From: Paenibacillus albidus
GTDB lineage: Bacteria; Bacillota; Bacilli; Paenibacillales; Paenibacillaceae
Direction of reading: 5' to 3'
NCBI RefSeq assembly: GCF_014644435.1
Contig: NZ_BMKR01000029.1
Coordinates: 1 to 64,000 of the forward strand
Length of the DNA: 64,000 nt
A program made the position numbers and the translations under genes. Of this stretch, positions 1 to 8,720 are shown in pieces. Each line of letters starts with the position of its first letter. Position 1 is the first letter of the stretch. The notes beneath the pieces were generated by a model that was not told the origin of the DNA, made no database searches, and saw only the letters and a program-made list of their open reading frames with translations.

Positions 1-15
1 TTTACTCAAAGACAA

Positions 16-63
16 GGGCTGTCCCAAGCAGCCATTCCATGGCTTTTGGGACAGCCCCTTTTT
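16..63 (+). terminator. Rho-independent terminator of an upstream gene
   Basis: A 12-bp perfect stem (16-27 pairs with 46-57) is followed by CC and a run of five T on the + strand. It would stop a + strand transcript entering from before the window. It lies just beyond the 3' end of the convergent LacI gene. Confidence 0.85.
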
Positions 64-106
64 ATTGTACTGTAGGAATTACTAAATACGTGTATAAGAT
101 ACTGCG

Positions 107-1075
107 TTATGTCGATCTTCGCTCAACTAACCTGTATGTTAAAGTGTTTAGCTTGTTTTTGATGTTATTCAACTTGTTATGCAAAATTATAAATGCATTC
201 TCAGCTTGCTGATCGATAGGATAGTCAATCGTTGTTATATCGAGCAAGTGAGCCACCTCCGTATTATCGAAGCCCATAATCCCCAAATCACCTGGAATGG
301 AAAATCCCAATCGACGAAGGGCTGTCATAAGACCAGCTGCCACTTCATCATTGGCACAAAAAATAGCATCAGGCCGGACTTCCTGCGATACCCACCATTT
401 AGCAAGCTTCTCCCCATCACGCACTAAAGTTTTGTCTTCGAAATGAGGAAAAGAATACGCCATAAGATTGTGTTTTTTAACAAATTCTGAATGGGCACGA
501 ATGCGTTCCTTTGTATTCAGTCCTTTGGACATTGGATATATGCTGAGTATTTTTCGGTAACCTTTGGAATGAAGATATTCAAGACCTGTCCAATAGGCAT
601 GGAATTGTTCCATAAAGACAGATGGAAGATTTTTGTTTTGAAGACGTTGCCATATCACAATGGGGCCATACCGGGCATAGGATTCGATGACATCCCATTC
701 ATTGGACCGTATCAAACACACGATAGCATCTAATTGCTTCCGTTTTAGCATTTCCAGGGCGATAAGCTCCTTTTCAGGTTCTCCATTCGTAATAAAAAGA
801 GTGATGATAAATCCGTTTTTCTCAGCAAAAAGAGTGAATGCACGAACAAAATTAATAATAATGGGACTAAAGGAGATCGTTATTATTCCAATCTGACGAG
901 TTTCACCTTTTTTTAGAGAGATCGCATTTGCATTGGGGACATAATCAAGTTCCTCGATAATTCCTAAAACTTTTTGTCTGGTTAAATCACTGACATAGCC
1001 GTGTTTATTAATTACTCGTGATACAGTTGCTGTGGATACTCCCGCTAAGCGAGCAATCTCTTGAATATTCGCCAC
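107..1075 (-). CDS. LacI/GalR-family transcriptional regulator
   Basis: DNA-binding repressor of about 322 residues. The N-terminus is a LacI helix-turn-helix (IQEIARLAGVSTATVSRVIN) followed by a hinge and a periplasmic-binding-like effector domain to the end. I start it at the GTG at 1075, not at an upstream ATG. An AGAGGTGG ribosome site lies 6 nt before the GTG, and the HTH begins three residues in, as usual for the family. It is divergent from the family 4 glycosidase at 1236, with a palindrome in between, so it probably represses that gene and itself. A truncated paralogue lies at 38631-39299. The effector is unknown; a sugar or sugar phosphate is likely from the neighbour. Confidence 0.92.
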   Translation of the reverse strand: MANIQEIARLAGVSTATVSRVINKHGYVSDLTRQKVLGIIEELDYVPNANAISLKKGETRQIGIITISFSPIIINFVRAFTLFAEKNGFIITLFITNGEPEKELIALEMLKRKQLDAIVCLIRSNEWDVIESYARYGPIVIWQRLQNKNLPSVFMEQFHAYWTGLEYLHSKGYRKILSIYPMSKGLNTKERIRAHSEFVKKHNLMAYSFPHFEDKTLVRDGEKLAKWWVSQEVRPDAIFCANDEVAAGLMTALRRLGFSIPGDLGIMGFDNTEVAHLLDITTIDYPIDQQAENAFIILHNKLNNIKNKLNTLTYRLVERRST

Positions 1076-1166
1076 TTCTAACCACCTCTTATGAGAAAGC
1101 ATATCATGTATTCTAAGCACCCACAAAGCAGAAAAGGCAGTTATTCCGAGCGCAGATTTTTTATGC

Positions 1167-1187
1167 TTGACATGTAATGCATTACAT
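1167..1187 (+). promoter_or_regulatory. -35 box overlapped by a LacI-type operator
   Basis: TTGACA (1167-1172) runs directly into the perfect 16-bp palindrome ATGTAATGCATTACAT (1172-1187). A possible -10 (ATTACA, 1190-1195) lies 17 bp downstream of the -35. An even-spaced palindrome over the promoter is the usual layout for LacI repression. It sits between the divergent regulator and glycosidase. Confidence 0.75.
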
Positions 1188-1235
1188 AAATTACAGTGCA
1201 CATATAGTTTTAAATTCATTTTAGGAGGAATCAGA

Positions 1236-2594
1236 ATGAAAAAAGGTCTGAAAATTGTAACTATTGGTGGAGGTTCAAGCTACACACCGGAATTGGTGGA
1301 AGGATTTATCAAACGATATCATGAACTTCCAGTCAAAGAGTTATGGCTAGTCGACATTGAAGCAGGCAGAGAAAAACTTGAGATTGTCGGGGCTATGGCT
1401 CAACGTATGGTAAAGGCTGCAGGGATTGATTGTGAAATTCATTTGACACTTGATCGACAGAAAGCTTTGAAGGGTGCAGATTTTGTAACGACTCAACTGC
1501 GAGTAGGACACATGGATGCAAGGATCAAAGATGAGACGATACCCAATAAATACGGATTAATTGGACAGGAAACGAATGGGGCAGGGGGTATGCTAAAAGC
1601 ATTTCGGACCATTCCAGTTATTCTAGAGATCGTTGAGGATATGAAAGTGCTTTGTCCAAATGCATGGCTGATTAACTTCACGAATCCTGCAGGGATGGTC
1701 ACTGAAGCAGTTCTTCGTTATGGAATGTGGGAGAAAGTCATTGGATTGTGTAATGTCCCCATTGTGGCTGTCAAAAATGAATCTGCAGTGCTCGAAGAGA
1801 ATGAAGATACTTTATTTTTTAAATTCGCGGGGATTAATCATCTGCACTGGCATAAGATTTATGGACACAACGGCCAAGATCTTACCCGTCAAGCGATCGA
1901 TAAATTGTATGGTCCTGATGCGAAATCAGAGAGAATCGTTGAAAATATTAAAAACATGCGATTCCTACACGAACAACTTGTCCAATTAGACATGCTACCA
2001 TGCCCATATCACCGGTACTATTACATGACAGATGCGATGCTCCAAGAGGAACTTGAAGAAGCGAAGGGAGAAGGGACTCGTGGACAAGTGGTAAAACGAT
2101 TAGAGGAGAGTCTGTTCGAACTTTACAAAGATCCAAATTTGGATCATAAGCCAGAAGAACTTGAGAAACGAGGCGGCGCCTACTATAGTGATGCTGCCTG
2201 TGAGATCATTAACTCCATTTATAACAACAAAGGAACCCAGATGGTTGTAAGTACACGCAATAATGGAGCGATCAATGATCTGCCAGTTGAAAGTGCAATT
2301 GAAATCACCAGTGTGATCACCTCCCATGGTGCTGAGCCTATTCACTTCGGTTCTTTTCCACCTGCACAACGAGGATTATTACAGTTAATGAAGTCCATGG
2401 AGGAATTAACGATTGAAGCGGCAGTTACGGGAAACTATGCAACGGCGCTGCAAGCATTTACGTCCAATCCACTGGTTCAAAGCGGTGACTCGGCCAAAGC
2501 TTTGTTGGATGAATTACTTGAGGCTCATAAACAGTATTTACCGCAGTTTCATCGAAAAGAAGATAATATTCTAAAAGGTGCCAATTTGCTTTAA
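1236..2594 (+). CDS. Glycoside hydrolase family 4 (6-phospho-beta-glucosidase-like)
   Basis: NAD- and Mn-dependent cytoplasmic glycosidase of 452 residues, the usual length for GH4. The N-terminal Rossmann motif is GGGSSYTPELVEG at about residues 10-22. The NFTNPAG motif is at 146-152. Cys172 in GLCN and His202 in GINHLHW match the metal-binding residues of the family. The start follows TTAGGAGG with 8 nt spacing. GH4 enzymes of this subtype usually cleave phosphorylated beta-glucosides delivered by a PTS, but no PTS gene is in the window, so the substrate is an inference. A strong hairpin follows the stop. Confidence 0.9.
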   Translation: MKKGLKIVTIGGGSSYTPELVEGFIKRYHELPVKELWLVDIEAGREKLEIVGAMAQRMVKAAGIDCEIHLTLDRQKALKGADFVTTQLRVGHMDARIKDETIPNKYGLIGQETNGAGGMLKAFRTIPVILEIVEDMKVLCPNAWLINFTNPAGMVTEAVLRYGMWEKVIGLCNVPIVAVKNESAVLEENEDTLFFKFAGINHLHWHKIYGHNGQDLTRQAIDKLYGPDAKSERIVENIKNMRFLHEQLVQLDMLPCPYHRYYYMTDAMLQEELEEAKGEGTRGQVVKRLEESLFELYKDPNLDHKPEELEKRGGAYYSDAACEIINSIYNNKGTQMVVSTRNNGAINDLPVESAIEITSVITSHGAEPIHFGSFPPAQRGLLQLMKSMEELTIEAAVTGNYATALQAFTSNPLVQSGDSAKALLDELLEAHKQYLPQFHRKEDNILKGANLL

Positions 2595-2608
2595 AATTTG
2601 TCTTCACT

Positions 2609-2653
2609 AAAAAGGACTTCAGAGCCAATTAATATTGGTCTTGAAGTCCTTTA
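2609..2653. terminator. Bidirectional terminator
   Basis: An 11-bp stem (2611-2621 with 2642-2652) has an inner CCAAT...ATTGG pairing. It has a T-rich 3' side on both strands, best on the minus strand. It separates the convergent GH4 and ArsR-rhodanese genes. Confidence 0.85.
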
Positions 2654-2703
2654 GTCATGAATAAGAGAAATTAATTGTTCATCGTCTGTTCTAAGAAGTC
2701 AGC

Positions 2704-3372
2704 TTAATGTATCTGAAAATGTTCTTGCCACTCACTCAAGCCCTCTTCCATTCGAAAAGCTGTGAACCCTTCAGATTGTAATTTTTGTGTGGCCAGAGCT
2801 GAGTAGACACACAGTGGACCTCTGCAATATGCGATGATTTCTGTATTTTTCGGTATCTCTCTTATGAATACCTCTAACTCCTCCATTGGTATCGAAATTG
2901 CTCCTGCAATATGATCCATTTCATACTCTTCTTTAGGACGTAAATCCACCAAAATTATTGAATCATTATTAATCTTTTCTCTAACCTCATCCATCGTAAG
3001 CGTTTGAACGTTATCAAGATTGTTTAGAAAATCATCTTTCATCCTATTGATATCAGGAAGTTGTTTTTCACTGATTCGCCATAAAGCGGAAAGGAATTCG
3101 ATGATTTCAGGATCGGCCAAAGAATAGATCACGTATGTTCCTTTTTTCGAGAATTTAACCAATTTTGCATCGAGCAGAACTTGAAGATGGCGGGATACAT
3201 TCGCAATATTCATGTCTGTGCAGGTAGCTATTTTTTCTACGGTTCTAGAACCATTGGATAGTACATTCAAGATCTCAAGGCGCTTATCACTGGACAAACA
3301 TTTCCCGATTCTGGCCAATTGTTTATATAGATCTTCTTTAAAAATTTTTGCAGAGTTTAGTTCTTCCTCCAT
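2704..3372 (-). CDS. ArsR-family repressor fused to a rhodanese domain
   Basis: Protein of 222 residues. Residues about 10-90 are an ArsR/SmtB winged helix (recognition part NIANVSRHLQVLLDAKLV). Residues about 115-218 are a rhodanese domain (VDLRPKEEYEMDHIAGA) with an active-site-like loop AYCRGPLCVYSA containing two cysteines. Such fusions are known to sense sulfur or thiol state through the rhodanese cysteine. I prefer the ATG at 3372, which has AGAGG 9 nt upstream, over a TTG three codons earlier. It is divergent from the thioredoxin reductase operon. Matching palindromes (3516-3527 and 3789-3799) suggest it controls both sides. Confidence 0.9.
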   Translation of the reverse strand: MEEELNSAKIFKEDLYKQLARIGKCLSSDKRLEILNVLSNGSRTVEKIATCTDMNIANVSRHLQVLLDAKLVKFSKKGTYVIYSLADPEIIEFLSALWRISEKQLPDINRMKDDFLNNLDNVQTLTMDEVREKINNDSIILVDLRPKEEYEMDHIAGAISIPMEELEVFIREIPKNTEIIAYCRGPLCVYSALATQKLQSEGFTAFRMEEGLSEWQEHFQIH

Positions 3373-3515
3373 TATTGTCAACCTCTATTCTTTTTGTATT
3401 ATAAAAACGGAAATCCCCAACTTCAATTCATGCAGACTGAAGCGTATAAAACACAGTTTCTAACGAGGCAATTTAATAATATAGATATTCAAAAGTTGAT
3501 TTTACTCTTATGGTC

Positions 3516-3527
3516 ATTCAATTGAAT
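3516..3527. promoter_or_regulatory. Candidate ArsR-type operator 1
   Basis: Perfect 12-bp palindrome ATTCAATTGAAT. Eleven bases (TCAATTGAATA) recur at 3789-3799, next to the trxB promoter. It lies upstream of the ArsR-rhodanese gene. Operator function is inferred from the repetition and position. Confidence 0.55.
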
Positions 3528-3751
3528 ATTAAAATTTTAACATGAACCTCCCGAGTGGAGTCAAGTCAAAAGGATATAACCAGATGAAATTTATAGGGAA
3601 TACTATGAAACATAAACTCTCACAAAAAAAGTTGACACTGCAATTGCGCTCTGTCGGCTTTTTTCATTATGCAAAGATTAGTCAAACATCCGCCCCCGAA
3701 TATAATTTTCTGCAATGCGTGTCTCATTTATAGTCATTTTCTCACCAAGTG

Positions 3752-3799
3752 TTGACGAACAGAGTTTCTAATGCTATAATTCAATTAATCAATTGAATA
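3752..3799 (+). promoter_or_regulatory. Sigma-A promoter of the redox operon with operator 2
   Basis: TTGACG (3752-3757), a 17-bp spacer and a perfect TATAAT (3775-3780). The transcription start region is immediately followed by TCAATTGAATA (3789-3799), shared with 3518-3528. A repressor bound there would block the start site. The trxB ribosome site follows at about 3842. Confidence 0.8.
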
Positions 3800-3855
3800 C
3801 TAAATAACATTGTTCATAAGCAATTGTAAAAACTAATAAATTGGAGGGATAGAAT

Positions 3856-4785
3856 ATGTATAAATCTGTAATTGTCGGAACTGGTCCAGCAGGATTGACC
3901 GCAGCGATCTACCTGGCCCGTGCAAATATGAATCCGCTCGTCATTGAAGGACTTGAACCAGGAGGACAGCTTACAACAACAACTGAAATTGAGAATTATC
4001 CTGGATTTCCAGAAGGTATCATGGGCCCCGAATTAATGGATAATATGCGTAAACAAGCGGAACGCTTTGGGGCTACATTTGTTAACGGTTGGGTAAAGAC
4101 AGTAGATTTGGAAAAACGACCATTTAGACTGGAAGTGGATGGCAAAGGAGAAATCATTACTGAAACTCTGATCATTTCAACTGGTGCCAGTGCGAAATAT
4201 TTAGGAATACCAGGCGAAACAGAAAATGTAGGCCGGGGAGTTAGTACTTGTGCCACTTGTGATGGTTTTTTCTTTCGAAATAAGGAACTCATTGTAGTGG
4301 GTGGAGGCGATACTGCATTGGAAGAGGCTAGCTTTCTAACACGATTTGCTTCCAAAGTTACCGTGGTACATCGTCGAGAAGAACTGAGAGCCTCAAAAAT
4401 TATGCAAGATCGGGCTCGTTCAAATCCTAAAATTGATTGGGCATTAAGCAAGACCCCTCTTGAAGTTATTGCGGGAGAGCGTGGAGTGACAGGATTGAAA
4501 GTCCGGAACAATGTTTCAGGCGAAGAGGAAATCCTGGATGCAGGTGGTGTATTTGTAGCCATCGGCCACCATCCAAATACTGACTTTTTAAAAGGTCAAA
4601 TTGAAACGGATGAGAATGGCTATATTGTCACAGTACCCGGAACATCAATGACAAATATTCCAGGTGTGTTTGCTTCTGGAGATGTACAGGATACTCGCTA
4701 TCGTCAAGCTATTACTGCTGCAGGAACTGGAGCCATGGCGGCCATGGATAGCGAAAAGTTTATTGATTCTTTGGAAAATAATTAA
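3856..4785 (+). CDS. trxB: Thioredoxin reductase
   Basis: Low-molecular-weight NADPH-thioredoxin reductase, 309 residues, the usual length. The FAD-binding motif GTGPAG is at residues 8-13. The redox motif CATC is at Cys132-Cys135. The NADPH-binding GGGDTALE is near 155, and the C-terminal FAD motif is GVFASGDVQD. The start follows TTGGAGGG. First gene of the redox block, directly after a strong promoter. The thioredoxin-like partner is next but one, at 4937. A housekeeping trxB probably exists elsewhere, making this an inducible copy (inference). Confidence 0.95.
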   Translation: MYKSVIVGTGPAGLTAAIYLARANMNPLVIEGLEPGGQLTTTTEIENYPGFPEGIMGPELMDNMRKQAERFGATFVNGWVKTVDLEKRPFRLEVDGKGEIITETLIISTGASAKYLGIPGETENVGRGVSTCATCDGFFFRNKELIVVGGGDTALEEASFLTRFASKVTVVHRREELRASKIMQDRARSNPKIDWALSKTPLEVIAGERGVTGLKVRNNVSGEEEILDAGGVFVAIGHHPNTDFLKGQIETDENGYIVTVPGTSMTNIPGVFASGDVQDTRYRQAITAAGTGAMAAMDSEKFIDSLENN

Positions 4786-4936
4786 GGGTTTTAGGGACAA
4801 TCACAAGTATTGAAAAAATGGGAATGGTTCATATTATAATGTCTGATCAAAAAACAAGCTGAAAAAATGCCCGTAGGTACGAGGGTTCAAATGGAATGGT
4901 AAAAAACTAACTTATTTACTAAAAGGAGATACTAAA

Positions 4937-5278
4937 ATGAAAAAAGTTACTTCTAAATCTGAATTTGATACAGCTATCCGTTCACCAAAAATTACAGTTG
5001 CTGTTTTTAAAGCAGACTGGTGTCCCGACTGCAAATTCATTGATCCATTCATGCCTGAAGTTGAAGAAAAATTTATGAATGATCTGGATCTCATTGAGGT
5101 GGATGTAGATAATGTTGGCACTGTGAGTGAAGAACAAAATATCATGGGTATTCCAAGCTTTGTAGCCTATGCCGACGGTAAAGAGCTTACTCGATATGTC
5201 AACAAGCTCCGTAAATCACGCGAAGAGATTGAACATTTTCTGCAAAGTGCTGTTGAGGTATATAACAAACGTTCATAA
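4937..5278 (+). CDS. Thioredoxin-family protein
   Basis: Small cytoplasmic thiol-disulfide protein of 113 residues with a thioredoxin fold. The active site is WCPDC (Cys29 and Cys32), not the classical WCGPC. The cis-proline is in GIPSF. CPDC motifs occur in thioredoxin-like proteins with altered redox potential. It probably accepts electrons from the TrxB encoded 150 bp upstream. The start has AAAGGAG 8 nt before it. No signal peptide. Confidence 0.9.
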   Translation: MKKVTSKSEFDTAIRSPKITVAVFKADWCPDCKFIDPFMPEVEEKFMNDLDLIEVDVDNVGTVSEEQNIMGIPSFVAYADGKELTRYVNKLRKSREEIEHFLQSAVEVYNKRS

Positions 5279-5321
5279 GATCGAAAATTGGATTAACCAA
5301 AGGAAGGTGATGTTCAACACT

Positions 5322-6065
5322 ATGAATAAGAATAACCTGTATGAAACTTTAATGAATCACCGATCTATCCGTAGTTACACGGATCAAAAGGTCAGCGAAG
5401 AAGAACTGACACTTATCATGAATTCTGTGCAAGCAGCTCCTTCCTCTATTAATGGGCAGCAAGTGTCTGTGATAAGTATTGAGGATCGACAAACCAAAGA
5501 AAAAATCGCTGAATTGACTGGAAACCAGCCATGGGTAGCACAAGCTCCAGTGTTCTTATTGTTTTGTGCTGATTTTTTTAGAGCGAAAATTGCAGCAGAA
5601 TTGAACGAGGAACAATTGGTTATTACCGAAAGTGTGGAATCGATCTTAGTAGGAGCGACTGAAGTTGGACTGGCAATGGGCAATGCGATAGCTGTAGCTG
5701 AATCATTAGATCTAGGTATTGTACCGATTGGAGGAGTTAGAAACCAGCCGATTGAATTAATTGAATTACTGGATATTCCTGAATATGTATTTCCAGTAAG
5801 TGGTCTTGTTGTTGGACATCCTGCTGATCTCTCTGCGAAGAAGCCACGGTTACCACAAAAAGCAATTTGGCATAAAGAACGGTACGACACCAACTTAGAA
5901 GGCCTTATTAAGGAGTATGATCAAACGATCTCTAGCTACATGGATAAACGTACAAATGGAAAAGAAACAAGAGGTTGGAGTCAAGAAGTATCCTCCTTCT
6001 ATAACCACATTTATTTTCCTGAAGTGAGAAAAATGTTGGAGCAGCAGGGATTCGATTTCAAGTAA
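5322..6065 (+). CDS. NfsA-like NADPH-dependent nitroreductase
   Basis: FMN flavoprotein of about 247 residues. The N-terminus NHRSIRSYTDQKVSEEEL and APSSINGQQ are classic nitroreductase FMN-binding segments. The length and the later VGGVRNQP-like region (here PIGGVRNQP) match the NfsA/FRP group that reduces nitroaromatics and quinones. I start at the ATG at 5322. An open frame reaches upstream through the thioredoxin gene, but AGGAAGGTGAT sits about 10 nt before this ATG. Likely role in this block: two-electron reduction of quinones or nitro compounds. Confidence 0.88.
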   Translation: MNKNNLYETLMNHRSIRSYTDQKVSEEELTLIMNSVQAAPSSINGQQVSVISIEDRQTKEKIAELTGNQPWVAQAPVFLLFCADFFRAKIAAELNEEQLVITESVESILVGATEVGLAMGNAIAVAESLDLGIVPIGGVRNQPIELIELLDIPEYVFPVSGLVVGHPADLSAKKPRLPQKAIWHKERYDTNLEGLIKEYDQTISSYMDKRTNGKETRGWSQEVSSFYNHIYFPEVRKMLEQQGFDFK

Positions 6066-6129
6066 TTTCAGTTCATTTTATAAACATTAGATATTGTAGC
6101 ATATTCAGTGATAAAACTTGGAGGTTTTT

Positions 6130-7182
6130 ATGAATAATTTTCAGTCAGTTGAAGCTCTTTTCAAACCATTCGAAATAGGGAATTTGAAACTATCTAATCG
6201 TATTATGATGGCACCAATGACACGCAACTTTTCTCCAAATGGAGTGCCGGGGGAGGATGTCGCTGCGTATTATCGTCGTAGAGCTGAAAATGGTGTAGGA
6301 CTTATTGTAACAGAGGGTACATTCATCAATCATCGTGATGTTGTATCTGATCAAGAGAACGTACCACACATATATGGGGAAGATGCGCTAAACGGATGGT
6401 CAAGAGTGGTAGATGGTGTCCACGAGGTCGGTGGTAAAATTTTCTCACAAATATGGCACATGGGTGCACGCGGTAACGTCAATGATTACTCTAAACAAGA
6501 AATTACAGAATTGGTTGAAGCCTTCGAGCAGGCAGCAGCCAATGCTAAAAAAGTTGGTTTTGATGGTATCGAGATTATGGCGGCACACGGATTTTTAATT
6601 GATCAATTCTTCTGGAAAAAAACAAACACGCGTACCGATGAATACGGTGGCGACTTAGTCGATCGCACGCGCTTTGCTAGTGAGGTCATCGCAGCTTGCC
6701 GACGTGCTGTTGGACCAGAATTTCCAATTGTGCTACGAATCTCACAGTGGAAATATGATGCCTATACAGCAAAATTAGTTGAAACTCCAGAACAACTAAA
6801 ACGTTTCTTAACGCCATTAGTTGATGCAGGCGCTGACATCTTTCATGCCTCTATTCGTCGCTTTTGGGAACCAGCGTTTGAAGGATCTGAGTTGAATCTT
6901 TCAGGATGGATAAAAAAACTGACAGGGAAACCAACAATTACAGTTGGGTCTGTCGGACTTGAGGGCGCTGATTTCGTTGATTTCTTTGCTACCGGGGAAG
7001 AGGCTAATGGCAAAGCCAACAAGATGGGTGATTTAATCGAGAGATTAGAACGTGAAGAATTCGATTTCATCGCAGTCGGACGTGCATTATTGGCTGACCC
7101 TGATTGGGTAAACAAAATCCGCGATGGACGAACAGAAGAATTGCTTCCGTTTACGCGTGAGGCATTGAACACATTGTATTAA
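6130..7182 (+). CDS. Old Yellow Enzyme-family NADH:flavin oxidoreductase, internally shortened
   Basis: FMN-dependent TIM-barrel ene-reductase family, 350 residues. The N-terminus FKPFEIGNLKLSNRIMMAPMT is typical. The LIDQFFWKKTNTRTDEYGG and FIAVGRALLADPDWVNK parts are also canonical. Two oddities: the segment after QIWHMGA runs straight into YSKQEI, so roughly 25-30 residues normally found there are missing; and the substrate-binding H-x-x-H pair reads IMAAHG, with Met for the first His. It may be catalytically altered. Start chosen at ATG 6130 after GGAGG. It lies in the redox block. Confidence 0.88.
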   Translation: MNNFQSVEALFKPFEIGNLKLSNRIMMAPMTRNFSPNGVPGEDVAAYYRRRAENGVGLIVTEGTFINHRDVVSDQENVPHIYGEDALNGWSRVVDGVHEVGGKIFSQIWHMGARGNVNDYSKQEITELVEAFEQAAANAKKVGFDGIEIMAAHGFLIDQFFWKKTNTRTDEYGGDLVDRTRFASEVIAACRRAVGPEFPIVLRISQWKYDAYTAKLVETPEQLKRFLTPLVDAGADIFHASIRRFWEPAFEGSELNLSGWIKKLTGKPTITVGSVGLEGADFVDFFATGEEANGKANKMGDLIERLEREEFDFIAVGRALLADPDWVNKIRDGRTEELLPFTREALNTLY

Positions 7183-7245
7183 ACGGCGTTTAGGTATCTA
7201 TGAAAAAGCGTACACAAAAATTTCTAATGAATAGAGGGGCTATCT

Positions 7246-7905
7246 ATGAATCATCAGGACAGTTTATTTAAAAAATCGAATTTTAAACGTATTGGAGAAT
7301 TCAACTCACTTTCTCCAGAAATATTTAAGGCGTTCGTATCCTTTGAAAAGCTAGCATTGGCCGAAGGTAAGCTTACAGCGAAATTCAAGGAACTGATTGC
7401 AATTGCTATAGCCCACACCACGGGATGCCCTTATTGTATTGAGGCTCATGTGAAACAAGCTAAGAAACATGGTGTTTCGAAAGAGGAAATGGCAGAATCG
7501 ATTATGGTTGCTACCGCCCTCAAAGCTGGTTCGGCAATGGCTCATGGCGTTAATGCTTTAAATGCGTATGATGGAACCGAAGACGACGAGTTATTCCGTG
7601 CATCTTATATCAATCGACTGGGAGAGTTTACCCAATTAAGCGGTGATGCGTTTAAAGCCTTTGGTTCTTTTGATCAGAAGGCGTTGAAAGCCGGCATACT
7701 CAGTAGCAAGGAAAAAGAATTGATTGCGGTTGCGGTTGCCCATACGACTGGGTGTCCGTATTGCATTGATATTCATACGAAAGCAGCCAAAAAAGCCGCA
7801 GCTACCAAAGAAGAACTGGCAGAGTCGATTATGGTAGCTACTGCTTTGAAAGCTGGTTCCGCGCTTGCTCATGGAGTAAATGCACTGGTTGCATTTGACG
7901 AATAA
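7246..7905 (+). CDS. Tandem AhpD-like (carboxymuconolactone decarboxylase) protein
   Basis: Two copies of a roughly 105-residue AhpD-type domain in one 219-residue chain. Each carries TTGCPYC followed by H: Cys61, Cys64, His68 and Cys170, Cys173, His177. This CxxC-x3-H is the peroxidase and disulfide motif of AhpD. Both halves also share SIMVATALKAGSA.AHGVNAL, so the gene is an internal duplication. AhpD normally works with a lipoylated protein and dihydrolipoamide dehydrogenase. A lipoyl-domain Lpd is encoded downstream at 10039, suggesting a shared electron route (inference). Confidence 0.9.
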   Translation: MNHQDSLFKKSNFKRIGEFNSLSPEIFKAFVSFEKLALAEGKLTAKFKELIAIAIAHTTGCPYCIEAHVKQAKKHGVSKEEMAESIMVATALKAGSAMAHGVNALNAYDGTEDDELFRASYINRLGEFTQLSGDAFKAFGSFDQKALKAGILSSKEKELIAVAVAHTTGCPYCIDIHTKAAKKAAATKEELAESIMVATALKAGSALAHGVNALVAFDE

Positions 7906-7929
7906 CCAAAACTGAAAAGGGGTAGACAC

Positions 7930-8658
7930 ATGAAAATTGAAATCTGGTCTGACATCGCATGTCCTTTCTGTTATATTGGAAAACAAAATCTGGAGCGAGC
8001 CTTAGAAGAACTACCGTATAAAGATGAAATAAGTATTGAATACAAAAGCTTTGAGCTTGATCCGGGAGCTTCTTCGTATGATGGGACAAGTTTTGTAGAA
8101 AAATTAACCTCTAAGTTTGGTGGAAGAGATCAAGCGACAGAATTTCTTAGCCACTTAACTCAACAAGCCAAGAACGTGGGATTATCCTTTCATTTAGATA
8201 CTCTTAAACCTACAAATACACTGGATGCTCATCGTTTATTAAAATGGGCAAAAACGAATGGCAAAGAAAAAACGTTGAATGAAAAATTACTTATTGCTCA
8301 TTTCACGGAATCAAAGGATGTAGGAGATCATGATACACTGGCCGACATTGCAGAAGCGGTTGGGTTAAACAGAAAAGACGCCCTTGGCGTATTGAAAAAT
8401 AAGGATCTCTATGTAGATCAAGTACGAAATGATCAAGATGAAGCTCGTCGAGTTGGGATTAGCGGGGTACCGTTCTTTATATTCAACCAAAAATATGCAG
8501 TTTCAGGGGCACAGCCGATAGGGTCTTTTTCTCAAGTGTTGGAGAAAGTCTGGGAAGAAGAGCATCCGGTGGCTAAGTTTGAAATTCTTTCTGATGAAAC
8601 ATCTAGTGAAGGACTATGTACTGATGAAGGGTGTGCGATCCCGCCTAAAAAGTCATAA
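7930..8658 (+). CDS. FrnE/DsbA-family oxidoreductase
   Basis: Thioredoxin-fold DsbA-like protein of 242 residues without a signal peptide, so cytoplasmic. It begins KIEIWSDIACPFCYIGK, with a CPFC active site at Cys11-Cys14. The cis-Pro loop is GISGVPFF near residue 180. FrnE-type proteins act as cytosolic disulfide isomerases or polyketide-related oxidoreductases. A Cys pair near the C-terminus (CTDEGC) resembles the extra cysteines of FrnE. Ribosome site AAAAGGGG. It lies 24 bp after the AhpD-like gene, clearly in the same operon. Confidence 0.9.
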   Translation: MKIEIWSDIACPFCYIGKQNLERALEELPYKDEISIEYKSFELDPGASSYDGTSFVEKLTSKFGGRDQATEFLSHLTQQAKNVGLSFHLDTLKPTNTLDAHRLLKWAKTNGKEKTLNEKLLIAHFTESKDVGDHDTLADIAEAVGLNRKDALGVLKNKDLYVDQVRNDQDEARRVGISGVPFFIFNQKYAVSGAQPIGSFSQVLEKVWEEEHPVAKFEILSDETSSEGLCTDEGCAIPPKKS

Positions 8659-8720
8659 GGACACGCGAGGATTCAATTAAGATTGGTCTATGAATAATAT
8701 AAAATAGAGGAGTCCTATAC

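Larger units (their letters stand above)
3400..3855. other. Divergent intergenic region, 456 bp
   Basis: No credible gene. It is AT-rich and holds the trxB promoter and the two repeated palindromes described separately. A small open frame at 3542 has no ribosome site and no recognisable content. Confidence 0.7.

Noticed and set aside
3542..3733. 63-residue open frame in the trxB upstream region
   Set aside because: No ribosome site, low-complexity, overlaps the promoter region; no protein-like motifs.
3996..4562. 188-residue minus-strand open frame opposite trxB
   Set aside because: Fully antisense to a clear thioredoxin reductase; Ser/Thr-rich shadow without ribosome site.
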